A DNA stretch of 64,000 nucleotides. Source: JBDZVM01 sp040255675 (GTDB lineage Bacteria > Actinomycetota > Actinomycetes > Acidothermales > Acidothermaceae). Of the stretch, positions 51,082 to 59,920 are shown one piece after another. The notes beneath the pieces are model-generated. The model saw nothing but the letters and a program-made list of their open reading frames with translations, ran no database searches and was not told the origin of the DNA. Every line of letters starts with the position of its first letter. The first letter of the stretch is position 1. The stretch spans positions 1 through 64,000 of the forward strand of contig JBDZVM010000001.1 of assembly GCA_040255675.1 (NCBI GenBank). The letters run 5' to 3'. A program made the position numbers and the translations under genes.

Positions 51082-51844
51082 GCTCTCGCGGCGGCTCACA
51101 TGCTGCGCCGCCGTCGTCATGCTTCTGGCCGGCTGCGGTGGCTCCGGCTCCGCATCGGCACAACGCGGCACGCTGGTCGTTTTCGCCGCTGCCTCGCTGA
51201 AGCAGACGTTCACCGCGATTGGCGCCGAATTCGAGAAGTCGCACCCTGGCGTGCACGTTGTTTCGAGTTTCGGCGGCTCCGACACGCTCGCGGCGCAGAT
51301 CGCGCAAGGTGCTCCCGTCGACGTGTTCGCGTCGGCGAACACCGCGACGATGACGACGGTCACCAGAGCGGGCGACGCCGAAACCCCGGTCGACTTTGCC
51401 AAGAACGAGCTCGAAATTGTCGTGCCTGCAGGCAATCCGAAACACGTGGCGTCGCTGTCCGATCTGGCCGAGGCGGGTGTCAAGGTGGCCTTGTGCGCGC
51501 CGAGTGTGCCGTGTGGCGCCGCCGCCACGAAAGCACTCGACGCGGCAGGCGTTTCACTGCGCCCTGCCACCCTCGAGCAAAACGTCAGCGCGGTGCTCAC
51601 CAAGGTCGAACTCCACGAAGTCGATGCCGGTTTGGTGTATCGGACCGATGTGCGAAGTGCTGGCGACAGGGTGGTCGGCATCGGTTTTCCTGAAGCTCAG
51701 CAAGCCGTCAACACCTATCCGATCTCGGTCGTGACGACCGGAAAGAACCGCACGGCGGCGCGCGCGTTCGTCGATTTCGTCACGTCGCCCGCTGCGCAGC
51801 GGGTCTTGCGGGCGGCCGGATTCGAACCGGCGACCCAGCCATGA
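51056..51844 (+). CDS. modA: Molybdate-binding lipoprotein of ABC transporter
   Basis: 262 residues from the ATG at 51056, the only usable in-frame start before the signal. Lipobox MLLAGC at about residues 22-27. The mature part is a ModA-type fold: LVVFAAASLKQTFTAIG, SFGGSDTLAAQIAQGAPVDVF and QNVSAVLTKVELHEVDAGLVY. It captures molybdate or tungstate outside the membrane. Overlaps modB by ATGA. Confidence 0.92.
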   Translation: MSSSNCRRELSRRLTCCAAVVMLLAGCGGSGSASAQRGTLVVFAAASLKQTFTAIGAEFEKSHPGVHVVSSFGGSDTLAAQIAQGAPVDVFASANTATMTTVTRAGDAETPVDFAKNELEIVVPAGNPKHVASLSDLAEAGVKVALCAPSVPCGAAATKALDAAGVSLRPATLEQNVSAVLTKVELHEVDAGLVYRTDVRSAGDRVVGIGFPEAQQAVNTYPISVVTTGKNRTAARAFVDFVTSPAAQRVLRAAGFEPATQP

Positions 51845-52659
51845 CGACGGCAACGCGCGCGGCCGCGGCCGTCCGCGCGAAACGGCGCCGGCAGCCCTAC
51901 ACGCTCATCGCGCTGGCCGCTGTCGGGCTCGTTTTCTTGGTGCTGCCGATCGTGGGGTTGCTTGTGCGTGCTCCATGGCGTGCGCTTCCACACCAACTGG
52001 CGACCAGAGAAGTGACCACGGCACTGAGGTTGTCGCTTGAGACAGCGACGGTGTCGACGGTTTTTGCTCTTCTTCTGGGCGTGCCGATCGCATGGTGTCT
52101 GGTACGACTCGACATACCCGCACGCGGGCTCCTTCGTGCTCTCACCGTTCTGCCGCTGGTATTGCCGCCCGTAGCAGGAGGAATCGCGCTGCTTCTCGCA
52201 TATGGTCGTCACGGGGTTGCCGGCCAATGGCTCTTTCAGGCGTCCGGTTGGTCGCTGCCGTTCACGACGCCTGGCGTCGTCGTCGCTCAAACATTTGTCG
52301 CCATGCCCTTTCTCATCGTCTCCGTCGAGGGTGCGCTGCGTGCCGTCGACCCGCGTTACGACGCCGCGGCCGCCACGCTCGGTGCGTCGAAGTCTTTTAC
52401 GTTCAGGCACGTCACGTTGCCCATGCTGGCTCCCGGCATCGCGGCGGGAGCTGTGCTGTGCTGGGCGCGCGCCCTTGGTGAGTTCGGCGCCACCATTACC
52501 TTCGCGGGTAGCTATCCCGGCACCACGCAGACGATGCCGATCCAGGTTTATCTTGCCTTGCAAGACAACCCCGATGGCGCGATTGCGTTGAGCATCGTCT
52601 TACTGGTGGTGTCGGTCGCCGTGCTTGCCGGCCTTCGTGATCGGTGGCTTGCTCGATGA
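51841..52659 (+). CDS. modB: Molybdate ABC transporter permease
   Basis: 272 residues with about six membrane segments. The EAA loop for contact with the ATPase is RYDAAAATLGASKSFTFRHVTLPMLAPGIAAG in parts (DAAAATLGAS and TLPMLAPGI). Overlaps modA and modC by ATGA each. Confidence 0.92.
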   Translation: MTTATRAAAAVRAKRRRQPYTLIALAAVGLVFLVLPIVGLLVRAPWRALPHQLATREVTTALRLSLETATVSTVFALLLGVPIAWCLVRLDIPARGLLRALTVLPLVLPPVAGGIALLLAYGRHGVAGQWLFQASGWSLPFTTPGVVVAQTFVAMPFLIVSVEGALRAVDPRYDAAAATLGASKSFTFRHVTLPMLAPGIAAGAVLCWARALGEFGATITFAGSYPGTTQTMPIQVYLALQDNPDGAIALSIVLLVVSVAVLAGLRDRWLAR

Positions 52660-53735
52660 GCGTCGCTACCGCCGCCGAGACCCCGCTGCTGTCCGCGCAT
52701 CTCGTCGTCGTCCGGGCGCAGTGGAGTCTCGACCTCGAACTTCGAGTGCACGCCGGCTCGGTCACCGCGTTGCTTGGCCCTAACGGCGCGGGCAAGACCA
52801 CTGCTTTGCAAGCGCTGGCTGGCCTCCGGCGCCTCGACGGCGGCCGAATCGAACTTGACGGCCAGCTGCTCGACGAACCGAATCGCGGCCACTGGGTTCC
52901 GCCCGAAGCGCGCGAAGTGGGCCTGGTCTTCCAAGAACATCTGCTGTTCCCTCACCTGTCCGCGCGCGACAACGTGGCCTTCGGCTTGCGCGCGCGTGGA
53001 ATGGCGAAACCAGCGGCGCGCCTGCGCGCCGATCAGTGGCTGAGTCGAATGGAGTTAGCGGCCGAAGCGGGCAGGCGTCCGCGACAACTGTCGGGCGGGC
53101 AGGCGCAACGCGTCGCGGTGGCGCGGGCCCTTGCCACCGACCCGCGGTTGCTCCTGCTCGACGAGCCTCTCGCGGCGCTCGACGCCGGCACTCGCATGGC
53201 GGTACGCACCGGCTTGCGCCGCCATCTCGACGAATTCGGCGGTGCCACGGTCATCGTGACGCATGACCCGCTCGACGCGTTGGTGCTCGCTGACGAGATC
53301 GTGGTGATCGAGAACGGGCGCGTCGTGCAACAGGGTTCTCCGTCGTCGGTGGCGCGCCATCCCCGCACCCGATACGTCGCGCAACTCGTCGGCTTGAATT
53401 TGCTGCGTGGTGCCGCCGAGCGCGGTCAGGTCGTCGTCGACGGCGGGGGAGCGCTCGCCATCACCGACGAACACGCCGGGCCGGTGTTCATCGTGATACG
53501 ACCTAGCGCGATTGCTGTGTATTCGCACCAACCCCATGGCAGCCCGCGAAATAGCTGGCCCGCCGTGTTGTCGAGCATCGAGCAACAGGGGCACGCCGTG
53601 CGATTGGCGGCGACTGGCCCGCCCGATGTCGTCGTCGATGTCACGCCGGACGCCGTCGCTGACATGCGGTTGTCTCCCGGATCGCAGGTCTGGCTCAGCG
53701 TGAAGGCGACCGATCTCGTCGTCTACGCCGCCTAA
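52656..53735 (+). CDS. modC: Molybdate ABC transporter ATP-binding protein
   Basis: 359 residues from the ATG at 52656. Walker A GPNGAGKTT, signature LSGGQAQRVAVARAL, Walker B LLLLDEPLAALD, and a C-terminal TOBE domain (residues 290-359). Completes ModABC, which would feed the CODH molybdenum enzyme encoded 14 kb away. Confidence 0.93.
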   Translation: MSVATAAETPLLSAHLVVVRAQWSLDLELRVHAGSVTALLGPNGAGKTTALQALAGLRRLDGGRIELDGQLLDEPNRGHWVPPEAREVGLVFQEHLLFPHLSARDNVAFGLRARGMAKPAARLRADQWLSRMELAAEAGRRPRQLSGGQAQRVAVARALATDPRLLLLDEPLAALDAGTRMAVRTGLRRHLDEFGGATVIVTHDPLDALVLADEIVVIENGRVVQQGSPSSVARHPRTRYVAQLVGLNLLRGAAERGQVVVDGGGALAITDEHAGPVFIVIRPSAIAVYSHQPHGSPRNSWPAVLSSIEQQGHAVRLAATGPPDVVVDVTPDAVADMRLSPGSQVWLSVKATDLVVYAA

Positions 53736-53825
53736 CCAGTCGTCGGTTTCAAACCTGACAGCGTTGCTCCGTTCGGGCGAACAAGACATGACTGGATGGG
53801 GTCTCGCCAGGCGACCGCGGCTTTG

Positions 53826-53831
53826 TAAACT
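53826..53831 (+). promoter_or_regulatory. -10 element for the anti-sigma-type gene (leaderless)
   Basis: TAAACT, six bases before the ATG at 53838. Confidence 0.5.
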
Positions 53832-53837
53832 CCCGAT

Positions 53838-54329
53838 ATGCACCAGTCGAAGGTCACGTTGGACGGCGAATCCAGCAGCGTGCCCGCTGCCCGCCACTTC
53901 GTCGCCAAGGTCTTGGCGTCGAGCGGGGCCGACGACGAAGTCTGGGCTGCGGCTCAAGTCACAACCGAACTTGCGGCAAACGCGGTCGTGCATGCCGCGA
54001 CTGCTTTCGTCGTCCGGGTGCATGTCGACGACGACTTCGTCCGCATCGCGGTCACTGATCGAAAGCCGTTGGCGACCGCCGCACGGCGGCACTTCTCCAT
54101 CGATTCCACCACCGGCAGAGGCTTGCGGCTCGTGGCGAGCCTCTCGACGTCGTGGGGTGTCGAGACTTCTGACACGACCAAGACCGTCTGGTGCGAGATC
54201 ACGCGCTCGACTTTGACCAACGACCCTTCAGGCTCCAACGATGCGGCCGTGACTCAGCTTGCCGGCGATACCTCGCGACACGAGCCATCTTCCGAGCCGC
54301 GGCGCGGCATTTGGGGCCAGGTGGCATGA
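53838..54329 (+). CDS. Anti-sigma-factor-type ATP-binding protein (RsbW/HATPase family)
   Basis: 163 residues. GHKL ATPase-like domain: N-box AAQVTTELAANAVVHAATAF, then DRKPLAT and the G-box TTGRGLRLVASLSTSWG. Such single-domain proteins bind alternative sigma factors or act as serine kinases on anti-anti-sigma proteins. Neither partner is in the window. Overlaps the next gene by ATGA. Confidence 0.85.
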   Translation: MHQSKVTLDGESSSVPAARHFVAKVLASSGADDEVWAAAQVTTELAANAVVHAATAFVVRVHVDDDFVRIAVTDRKPLATAARRHFSIDSTTGRGLRLVASLSTSWGVETSDTTKTVWCEITRSTLTNDPSGSNDAAVTQLAGDTSRHEPSSEPRRGIWGQVA

Positions 54330-54838
54330 GCGACGATCGCTCGACTCCCGGCGAAGACGTGGTGCTTCACGAGGTGCGGCTGCTGCGCGTTCCGGTCGCG
54401 CTTCACGCGCGTGCCAACGAGCACAGTGCCGAATTGATGCGCGAGATGTATCTGATCGCACAGCAGCTTCGCGCTGAGGCCGGTGACGGCGCGGCTGACG
54501 TCCATCTCCCGATGCGGTTGGTCAAACTCGTCGAGGTGCTGGGCGAACAGTTCAACCATTTGACCCTTGAGCAGAACCGCCAATTCGACGAGGCGATCGA
54601 TTCAGAGGCCGAGGCGGTCGACGTCGTCTACCACATCCCGCGGGCCGCGGCTGACGGCGCTGCGCATCTCGGTGCCATGCTCGACGAAGCCGACGAATTC
54701 TGCAGGCAAGGCAAGCACCTTCTCACCCTCGCGACGCCTCTCGATCTGCGTCGCTACCGCCAGTGGTTCTTGGGCGAGTTCGTCGCGCAAATTGGCGGCC
54801 GGCCGCCTACGCCGTGGCCGCTCTTCGCGGCTTCTTGA
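54326..54838 (+). CDS. Helical protein coupled to the anti-sigma factor
   Basis: 170 residues from the ATG at 54326. All-helical: VLHEVRLLRVPVALHARANE, LVKLVEVLGEQFNHLTLEQ, EADEFCRQGKHLLTLATPLD, then RRYRQWFLGEFVAQIGG. No known domain. Such genes often follow RsbW-like genes in actinobacteria, so it probably shares that pathway. Confidence 0.7.
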   Translation: MSDDRSTPGEDVVLHEVRLLRVPVALHARANEHSAELMREMYLIAQQLRAEAGDGAADVHLPMRLVKLVEVLGEQFNHLTLEQNRQFDEAIDSEAEAVDVVYHIPRAAADGAAHLGAMLDEADEFCRQGKHLLTLATPLDLRRYRQWFLGEFVAQIGGRPPTPWPLFAAS

Positions 54839-54889
54839 GGGCGGCACCCACCCGCGTATCGGCAATGCCGCGCGTTCGAGCAGGGGCCG

Positions 54890-56125
54890 TCATGACGTGA
54901 TGGTAACCACGGTTCCGTAGTCGACGAGCTTCCATACCGCCGCCGCCGCGTCGTACGGCAGCTCCACGCAGCCGAGGCTTTGCGGGCTACCATACGACGC
55001 CCGCTTGAAGCCGTGGATCGCGTCTCCGCGATAGAAATAGCTGATATACGGCACGCCCGGGTCGGAGTACTTGGTGCCGTCCGGATTGGTGCCCCGCATT
55101 GTCTGGCTCCGGTAACGCGCGAACACCGGCCAGCTGCCCTTGGGCGTCGGCGCCGCCGCAATCCCGGTATTGGCCTTCGATGAAAACACGAATTCGCCGT
55201 CGGACCAGATTCGCAACGTTTCCGGGCGGCTTATCGCCGTCCAGGCCCAGGTGTAAGGCAACGGATCGACGACGTGGCGAGTCGCGTCGTCGAGCAACGC
55301 TGCCCACACCGCGGTGCCCGCGACTCCGTCGATGTCGAGACCGTGCACCTTTTCGAACGCCATCACGGCGCCCTTTGTCATTGCGGTCAGCTTGCCTGGC
55401 TGCCAGAGGTCGGCGAGCGGCGCCGGCGTGGAGGCAAATCGGAACTCGAACGTGCCTTCGGGTGGATTGAAGGCCATGACTCCTTGCGCGCGTCGGTTAT
55501 TCAGCTCAAGGGTGGTTGCTTCAAAACTCAGCGGAAGGTACGACAGTTCGGCAAGCAGTTGCTGCAGCCGAAGCAGCGAACCGTCGGCAACTCGGTAGTT
55601 CACGGTCATGTCAGTCGTTAGCGTTCCGCCGTTCGTCGAGGTCGTGCCTTGCGGAATTTCCAGCGTGAAGGTGGCGTCGGGAACGAAGGCGACATCGGGA
55701 TCGAAGCGCAGCGTCAAGGGGTTCGGCCGCGTCCAGCGGCCTGGAGTGGCGGGCACGATACGCGGCAGCGCGCTGTCGATTGCGACAGGAGAGTCGAACC
55801 GGACGACGATCGGTGTGGCGCCGTTCAGAGCTTGAGCGTGATCGGGGGAGACACTGACGACGCGCAAGGGGACGCCGACAGGCGCGTTCTTGTCCGCATC
55901 CGGGTGAGTTGTCGATCCCTTCGCCGCTGGTGCCGGTGCTGTCGACTTTGGGTGCCTGTCGGCGGTCGTCGCGGCGGCTGCTGCCATGCCGCCGGGCGCG
56001 TGAGCGATGGGGCCGTTCACCACCGCAACGGCTCCGACAGCCACGGCAGTTACGGCCGCGGCGGCGATCCCAGCTGCCCGAAGGTGACGACGCGCCTTGC
56101 GCCGTGCTTTGTGCTTGGGTGACAT
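54890..56125 (-). CDS. L,D-transpeptidase with Ig-like domains
   Basis: 411 residues from the ATG at 56125 with GGAGGAG upstream. A basic start and one hydrophobic segment (GIAAAAVTAVAVGAVAVV) act as signal anchor. An Ig-like domain (VGVPLRVVSVSPDHAQALNG, VRFDSPVAIDSALP), a peptidoglycan-binding-like helical segment, and the YkuD catalytic domain at the end, with His371 in AIHGFKRASYG and Cys386 in SLGCVELP. The family's SHGC motif appears as SLGC, a known variation. It would crosslink peptidoglycan at 3-3 bonds. Confidence 0.9.
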   Translation of the reverse strand: MSPKHKARRKARRHLRAAGIAAAAVTAVAVGAVAVVNGPIAHAPGGMAAAAATTADRHPKSTAPAPAAKGSTTHPDADKNAPVGVPLRVVSVSPDHAQALNGATPIVVRFDSPVAIDSALPRIVPATPGRWTRPNPLTLRFDPDVAFVPDATFTLEIPQGTTSTNGGTLTTDMTVNYRVADGSLLRLQQLLAELSYLPLSFEATTLELNNRRAQGVMAFNPPEGTFEFRFASTPAPLADLWQPGKLTAMTKGAVMAFEKVHGLDIDGVAGTAVWAALLDDATRHVVDPLPYTWAWTAISRPETLRIWSDGEFVFSSKANTGIAAAPTPKGSWPVFARYRSQTMRGTNPDGTKYSDPGVPYISYFYRGDAIHGFKRASYGSPQSLGCVELPYDAAAAVWKLVDYGTVVTITS

Positions 56126-56166
56126 CGTGGGTGCGCTCCTCCCCACACACAAACACGTTTGGTTCC

Positions 56167-56874
56167 CTACTCAGGGTTGCTCGAAGGATCGCCTAACGAT
56201 AGTTGTTTCGCGGCGCGGGCACGTAACTGGGCGTTGAGCACGAGACTTCGGATTTCTTCGGCTTGTCGCCCGCCAGCCTCGAACGCTACGACTGCCTCGA
56301 TACTGTCGGGAAAGGCATCGGTGGCGCGAAGCACTCGGCCAGGGATGGCAATCTCACGGTTGCCGACGACGGCATGGACGACGGCGGGCTCGAACCGGGC
56401 GACGTGACGCGCGATGTCGCGGGCGTTATCGCGTCGCGGGAGTCTGATCCTAAAGCCGCCTTCGGAGATGTCGATCGTCCTGCCCTTCACGACGTCGTCA
56501 CCAAATTCGAGGCGGACGTCGAGATCGGACCGAACTCGCACGTACCTGCGGCGTTGGATCAGTACGGGCACGCGCAACGGATGCAGCCGCCAGCCCTTCG
56601 CGCTGCCCGGCCTGCCGCGACTTGGTTCGAGCCGGCACGGTTGTTCGTACCGCCCTCGTGGCGACAGCCAAGCGAGGTCGACCTCACGGGTACCGCTGGC
56701 GAGAAGTGCCGAGTTCGCGCCGGTAGGAATCGAAACGACCACGGAATTTGCCGCGAGTTCCTCCACGCGTGTCGTGTACTCGTGAGTGCACCAGCCGTCG
56801 CTGCCTCGTGAGGCGACTCTCACCAACACGGGCGCGTCGATGCTGAGCATCGACGAGACGCGTTCGGTTTTCAC
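56167..56874 (-). CDS. PilZ-domain protein, probable c-di-GMP receptor
   Basis: 235 residues from the GTG at 56874. N-terminal YcgR-like beta domain (APVLVRVASRGSDGW), then PilZ with the binding motifs RRRYVRVR (RxxxR) near residue 109 and DISEGGF (DxSxxG) near residue 138. Both c-di-GMP signatures are intact. No output domain. Together with RsiG at 7597 it shows c-di-GMP signalling in this organism. Confidence 0.86.
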   Translation of the reverse strand: MKTERVSSMLSIDAPVLVRVASRGSDGWCTHEYTTRVEELAANSVVVSIPTGANSALLASGTREVDLAWLSPRGRYEQPCRLEPSRGRPGSAKGWRLHPLRVPVLIQRRRYVRVRSDLDVRLEFGDDVVKGRTIDISEGGFRIRLPRRDNARDIARHVARFEPAVVHAVVGNREIAIPGRVLRATDAFPDSIEAVVAFEAGGRQAEEIRSLVLNAQLRARAAKQLSLGDPSSNPE

Positions 56875-57069
56875 CCGTTTTCCGGCCTTTCGTGTTGAGC
56901 CTGCGTCTCAGGGCGCGGTGTCGCCGTCCGCCGCGCATGTGTCATATCGGCACGCGGCGTGCTGAGGGAAAGCGTTCAGTGTGATCTTTCCTGATGTGAT
57001 CTTGTCTGCGTCACCTCGGTGTTCGAGCGCTTCAGGCAAAGACATGGCGAGCAGGTCTTGACACGAGTA

Positions 57070-57085
57070 TTTGGTCTAGTCCAAT
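57070..57085. promoter_or_regulatory. DasR-like dre site 1
   Basis: TTTGGTCTAGTCCAAT resembles the dre consensus ACTGGTCTAGACCAGT of the GlcNAc-responsive GntR repressor DasR in Streptomyces, with TGGTCTAG-CCA kept. It sits just after the TTGACA hexamer, so repressor binding would block the promoter. Confidence 0.55.
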
Positions 57086-57115
57086 TTGGACCAACACGGC
57101 GCGTCGCTCAAGGGC

Positions 57116-57131
57116 AACTGGTCTAGTCCTC
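57116..57131. promoter_or_regulatory. DasR-like dre site 2
   Basis: AACTGGTCTAGTCCTC, matching the left half of dre fully and the right half in part. The 46-base spacing from site 1 is about four to five helical turns. Confidence 0.5.
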
Positions 57132-57326
57132 TGGTCGCTTCAGTTGAACCCGGAGCCGACGGCGGCTCGGCGTGTTCGAACGGCCGTCACCAGTGCCGAC
57201 GCATTCGGCGCTGCCGGTACCGGGCGGCGGGGTAGTCCGGAGCGCACCAAGCGCGGGCGGGCGAGCGTCCTTCCGTTGACGGGGGCTGCAAATTTCGTAC
57301 GGTCCCTAGTCAAAAGGTGGTTAGAG

Positions 57327-59840
57327 GTGCAAAGACGCGCAGGTGCATTAATTGCCTTAGGCTCCGCGGCGCTCGTGGCGGTAGCCACCGCCACAATTTC
57401 GACGGTCGGCACTCTTGGCGCCGCTCCGGCCGCGGCAGCGTCCGGCCCGATCACGACCCCCGCGAACGTCGCGGTGACGTCGACGTCCAGTAACTCCATC
57501 GGCTTGTCATGGTCTGCCTCGACGGTCAACGATTCCTCCGGCGACGTCGCCGCCTACTACGTGTACAACGGCTCGAACATCGTTGCCACGTCGATGGGCA
57601 CCTCTGTCACGGTGAGTTCGCTCCAGCCGTCGACTGCGTACTCGTTCACAGTGCAGGCGTTCGACCAAGCCGGAAGCACCTCGGCGCAAAGCAGCGTGAT
57701 TTCGGCGAGCACCACCGCGGCGACCGCGCCGGGCTACTACAAGACCGCGTATTTCGCGCAGTGGGGCATCTACGGCAACGGCTATTACGTGCAAAATGTG
57801 GACACCACCGGCGTCGCCTCGAAACTGTCGACTCTCATCTACGCGTTCGAAAACATCGACCCGACGAACCTCACGTGCATGGAAACCATCAAGGCGTCGT
57901 CCACCGACGAGAGCAACCCCAGCGCGGGAGACGGCGCCGGTGACGCGTATGCCGACTACCAAGACACCAACGTCGGAAGCGTCGACGGCAGCGCGGTCGC
58001 GTGGAGCACCCCGCTCAAAGGTAACTTCAACCAGTTGCGCGAGTTGAAGGTGAAGCACCCGAACCTTCGCGTGCTCGTCTCGATCGGCGGATGGACGTTC
58101 TCGAAGTATTTTTCGGACGTCGCGGCAACCGCCGCGTCGCGGCAGAAGTTCGTGAGTTCGTGCATCGACATGTTCATCAAGGGCAACCTGCCGCAGGTCG
58201 GAGGCGACACGTCTGGTGGTCCGGCGTCCGCCGCGGGGATTTTTGACGGCATCGACATCGACTGGGAATACCCGGGCGTGGTCGGCCACGTCGGTAACCA
58301 CGTGAGCCCGAACGACAAGCAGAACTACACACTGCTGCTACAGGAGTTTCGCAACGAACTCGACGCGTACGGAAACACGATCGGCAAGCGCTTCCTGCTC
58401 ACGGCAGCCGTGCCGGCAGGCCAAGACAAGCTGCAGCAGATCGAGACCGATAAAATCGGCAACTATCTCGACTTCGCCGACGCCATGACCTACGACATGC
58501 ACGGTGCGTGGGACGCGACCGGCCCGACGAACTTCCAAGACCCGCTGTACCCGTCGCCGTCCGATCCGTCGAACGCGATTCCTCCGGGCAACGAGAAGTA
58601 CGACATCGATACCGCGATCAAAGCGTGGACGGCGGGCCTGCCTGACTACGGCGTACCCGGCGGCTTCCCGGCTAGCAAACTGGTGATGGGCTTCCCGTTC
58701 TACTACCGTGGCTGGACGGGCGTGCCGGCGGGCAGTAATCACGGCCTTTACCAGTCGGCAACCGGACCGTCGGCTTCGCAGCAATACAGCGCGACGGCTG
58801 GAACCGCGTTCTACAAGGAAATCAGCAGTCTGGTCGCGAACGACTCGTTCTACGACCCGACCACGATGGCGTCGTGGGTGTACGACGGCACGAACTTCTA
58901 CACCGGCGACACCGCACAGTCGATCTCGGCTAAAACCGACTACATCAAGAGCCACAACTTGGCTGGCGCGATGATGTGGTCGCTGGAAAACCTTGACCCG
59001 GCCACGACGTTGCTCAACGACATCGTCAACGGGTTGGGTGGCGCCGGTCCTAGCTCGTCACCGTCACCGTCGCCGACACCGTCACCGTCGCCGACACCGT
59101 CACCGTCGCCGACGCCGTCACCGTCGCCGACGCCGACGCCGACGCCGACGCCGTCACCGACGCCGTCACCGAGTGGGACGTGCGCGCCACCGTATGACAA
59201 CACCGCGGTGTATCTCGGTGGTGACGAGGTCAGCTACAACGGTCACAACTGGACGGCGAAGTGGTGGACGCAAGGCGAGGCGCCTAGCACGGGCGGTTCT
59301 GGGGTGTGGACGGACGACGGGCCGTGTTCGGGTGGCACGACCACCAGCCCGACACCCACACCCACGCCGACGCCGACAGCCAGCCCGACACCCACACCCA
59401 GCCCGACACCGACACCGACACCGACACCCACACCGACCTCGACACCGTCCCCATCGCCCTCGGGCAGCTTGGTCAACGGCAGCTTCGAGAGCGGTTTGGC
59501 TCCGTGGACCTGTCAGTCTGGCGGCGGTGTGGTGGCGAGCCCGGTGCATTCGGGCAGCGGTGCGCTGTCAGTAGCAGCGACGTCGAGTCAAACCGGTGAG
59601 TGCGACCAGACGGTGACATTGGCGCCCAACACCAGTTACACGCTGACCGGCTGGGTGCAAGGCAACTACGCCTACATCGGGGTTTCCGGCGGGGCAACCG
59701 CCAGTACCTGGGCGTCGTCGTCGAGCTGGACCAAGCTCACGGTGAACTTCACCACCGGCTCGAGCGGGACCGTCACTGTCTACGTGCATGGCTGGTACGG
59801 CCAAGGCAACGTCTACGCCGACGACTTCGCGGTGAGTTAG
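57327..59840 (+). CDS. Secreted GH18 chitinase 1 (FnIII, GH18, CBM5/12, carbohydrate-binding module)
   Basis: 837 residues from the GTG at 57327 with AAGGTGG upstream. Signal peptide about 1-35, FnIII domain about 37-130, then GH18 with catalytic FDGIDIDWEYP (Asp307, Asp310, Asp312, Glu314). A Pro-Ser/Thr linker leads to a CBM5/12 module (CAPPYDNTAVYLGGDEVSYN, KWWTQGEAPSTGGSG), a second Pro-Thr linker and a C-terminal beta-sandwich module (LVNGSFESGLAPWTCQSGGG) like CBM4/9-type domains. It hydrolyses chitin outside the cell. Its linker and CBM are nearly identical to those of chitinase 3. Confidence 0.94.
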   Translation: MQRRAGALIALGSAALVAVATATISTVGTLGAAPAAAASGPITTPANVAVTSTSSNSIGLSWSASTVNDSSGDVAAYYVYNGSNIVATSMGTSVTVSSLQPSTAYSFTVQAFDQAGSTSAQSSVISASTTAATAPGYYKTAYFAQWGIYGNGYYVQNVDTTGVASKLSTLIYAFENIDPTNLTCMETIKASSTDESNPSAGDGAGDAYADYQDTNVGSVDGSAVAWSTPLKGNFNQLRELKVKHPNLRVLVSIGGWTFSKYFSDVAATAASRQKFVSSCIDMFIKGNLPQVGGDTSGGPASAAGIFDGIDIDWEYPGVVGHVGNHVSPNDKQNYTLLLQEFRNELDAYGNTIGKRFLLTAAVPAGQDKLQQIETDKIGNYLDFADAMTYDMHGAWDATGPTNFQDPLYPSPSDPSNAIPPGNEKYDIDTAIKAWTAGLPDYGVPGGFPASKLVMGFPFYYRGWTGVPAGSNHGLYQSATGPSASQQYSATAGTAFYKEISSLVANDSFYDPTTMASWVYDGTNFYTGDTAQSISAKTDYIKSHNLAGAMMWSLENLDPATTLLNDIVNGLGGAGPSSSPSPSPTPSPSPTPSPSPTPSPSPTPTPTPTPSPTPSPSGTCAPPYDNTAVYLGGDEVSYNGHNWTAKWWTQGEAPSTGGSGVWTDDGPCSGGTTTSPTPTPTPTPTASPTPTPSPTPTPTPTPTPTSTPSPSPSGSLVNGSFESGLAPWTCQSGGGVVASPVHSGSGALSVAATSSQTGECDQTVTLAPNTSYTLTGWVQGNYAYIGVSGGATASTWASSSSWTKLTVNFTTGSSGTVTVYVHGWYGQGNVYADDFAVS

Positions 59841-59850
59841 CACTCCCCCT

Positions 59851-59883
59851 GTCAGGGGTGGGGCCCGGCGCCCCACCCCTGAC
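59851..59883 (+). terminator. Strong hairpin after chitinase 1
   Basis: 14-base perfect stem (GTCAGGGGTGGGGC with GCCCCACCCCTGAC) and a 5-base loop starting ten bases after the stop. No T-run follows, as is common for actinobacterial terminators. Confidence 0.75.
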
Positions 59884-59920
59884 GTGCGGATCCGATCGCC
59901 GCGGCGGGCAGAATCGGCAC

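Larger units (their letters stand above)
56875..57326. other. Regulatory region upstream of chitinase 1
   Basis: 452 bases between the divergent PilZ and chitinase genes. Holds TTGACA (57058-57063) as a possible -35 and two DasR-like sites (57070-57085; 57116-57131). The stretch 56875-57040 shows no feature I can support. Confidence 0.5.

Noticed and set aside
50566..51681. Minus-strand extension of the coiled-coil protein to 664 residues
   Set aside because: The extra part runs antisense to the molybdate regulator and modA and has no family resemblance; the ATG at 50565 is the sensible start.
59060..59460. Short tandem repeats as a CRISPR or minisatellite
   Set aside because: They encode Pro-Thr/Ser linkers of the chitinase in frame and have no spacers.
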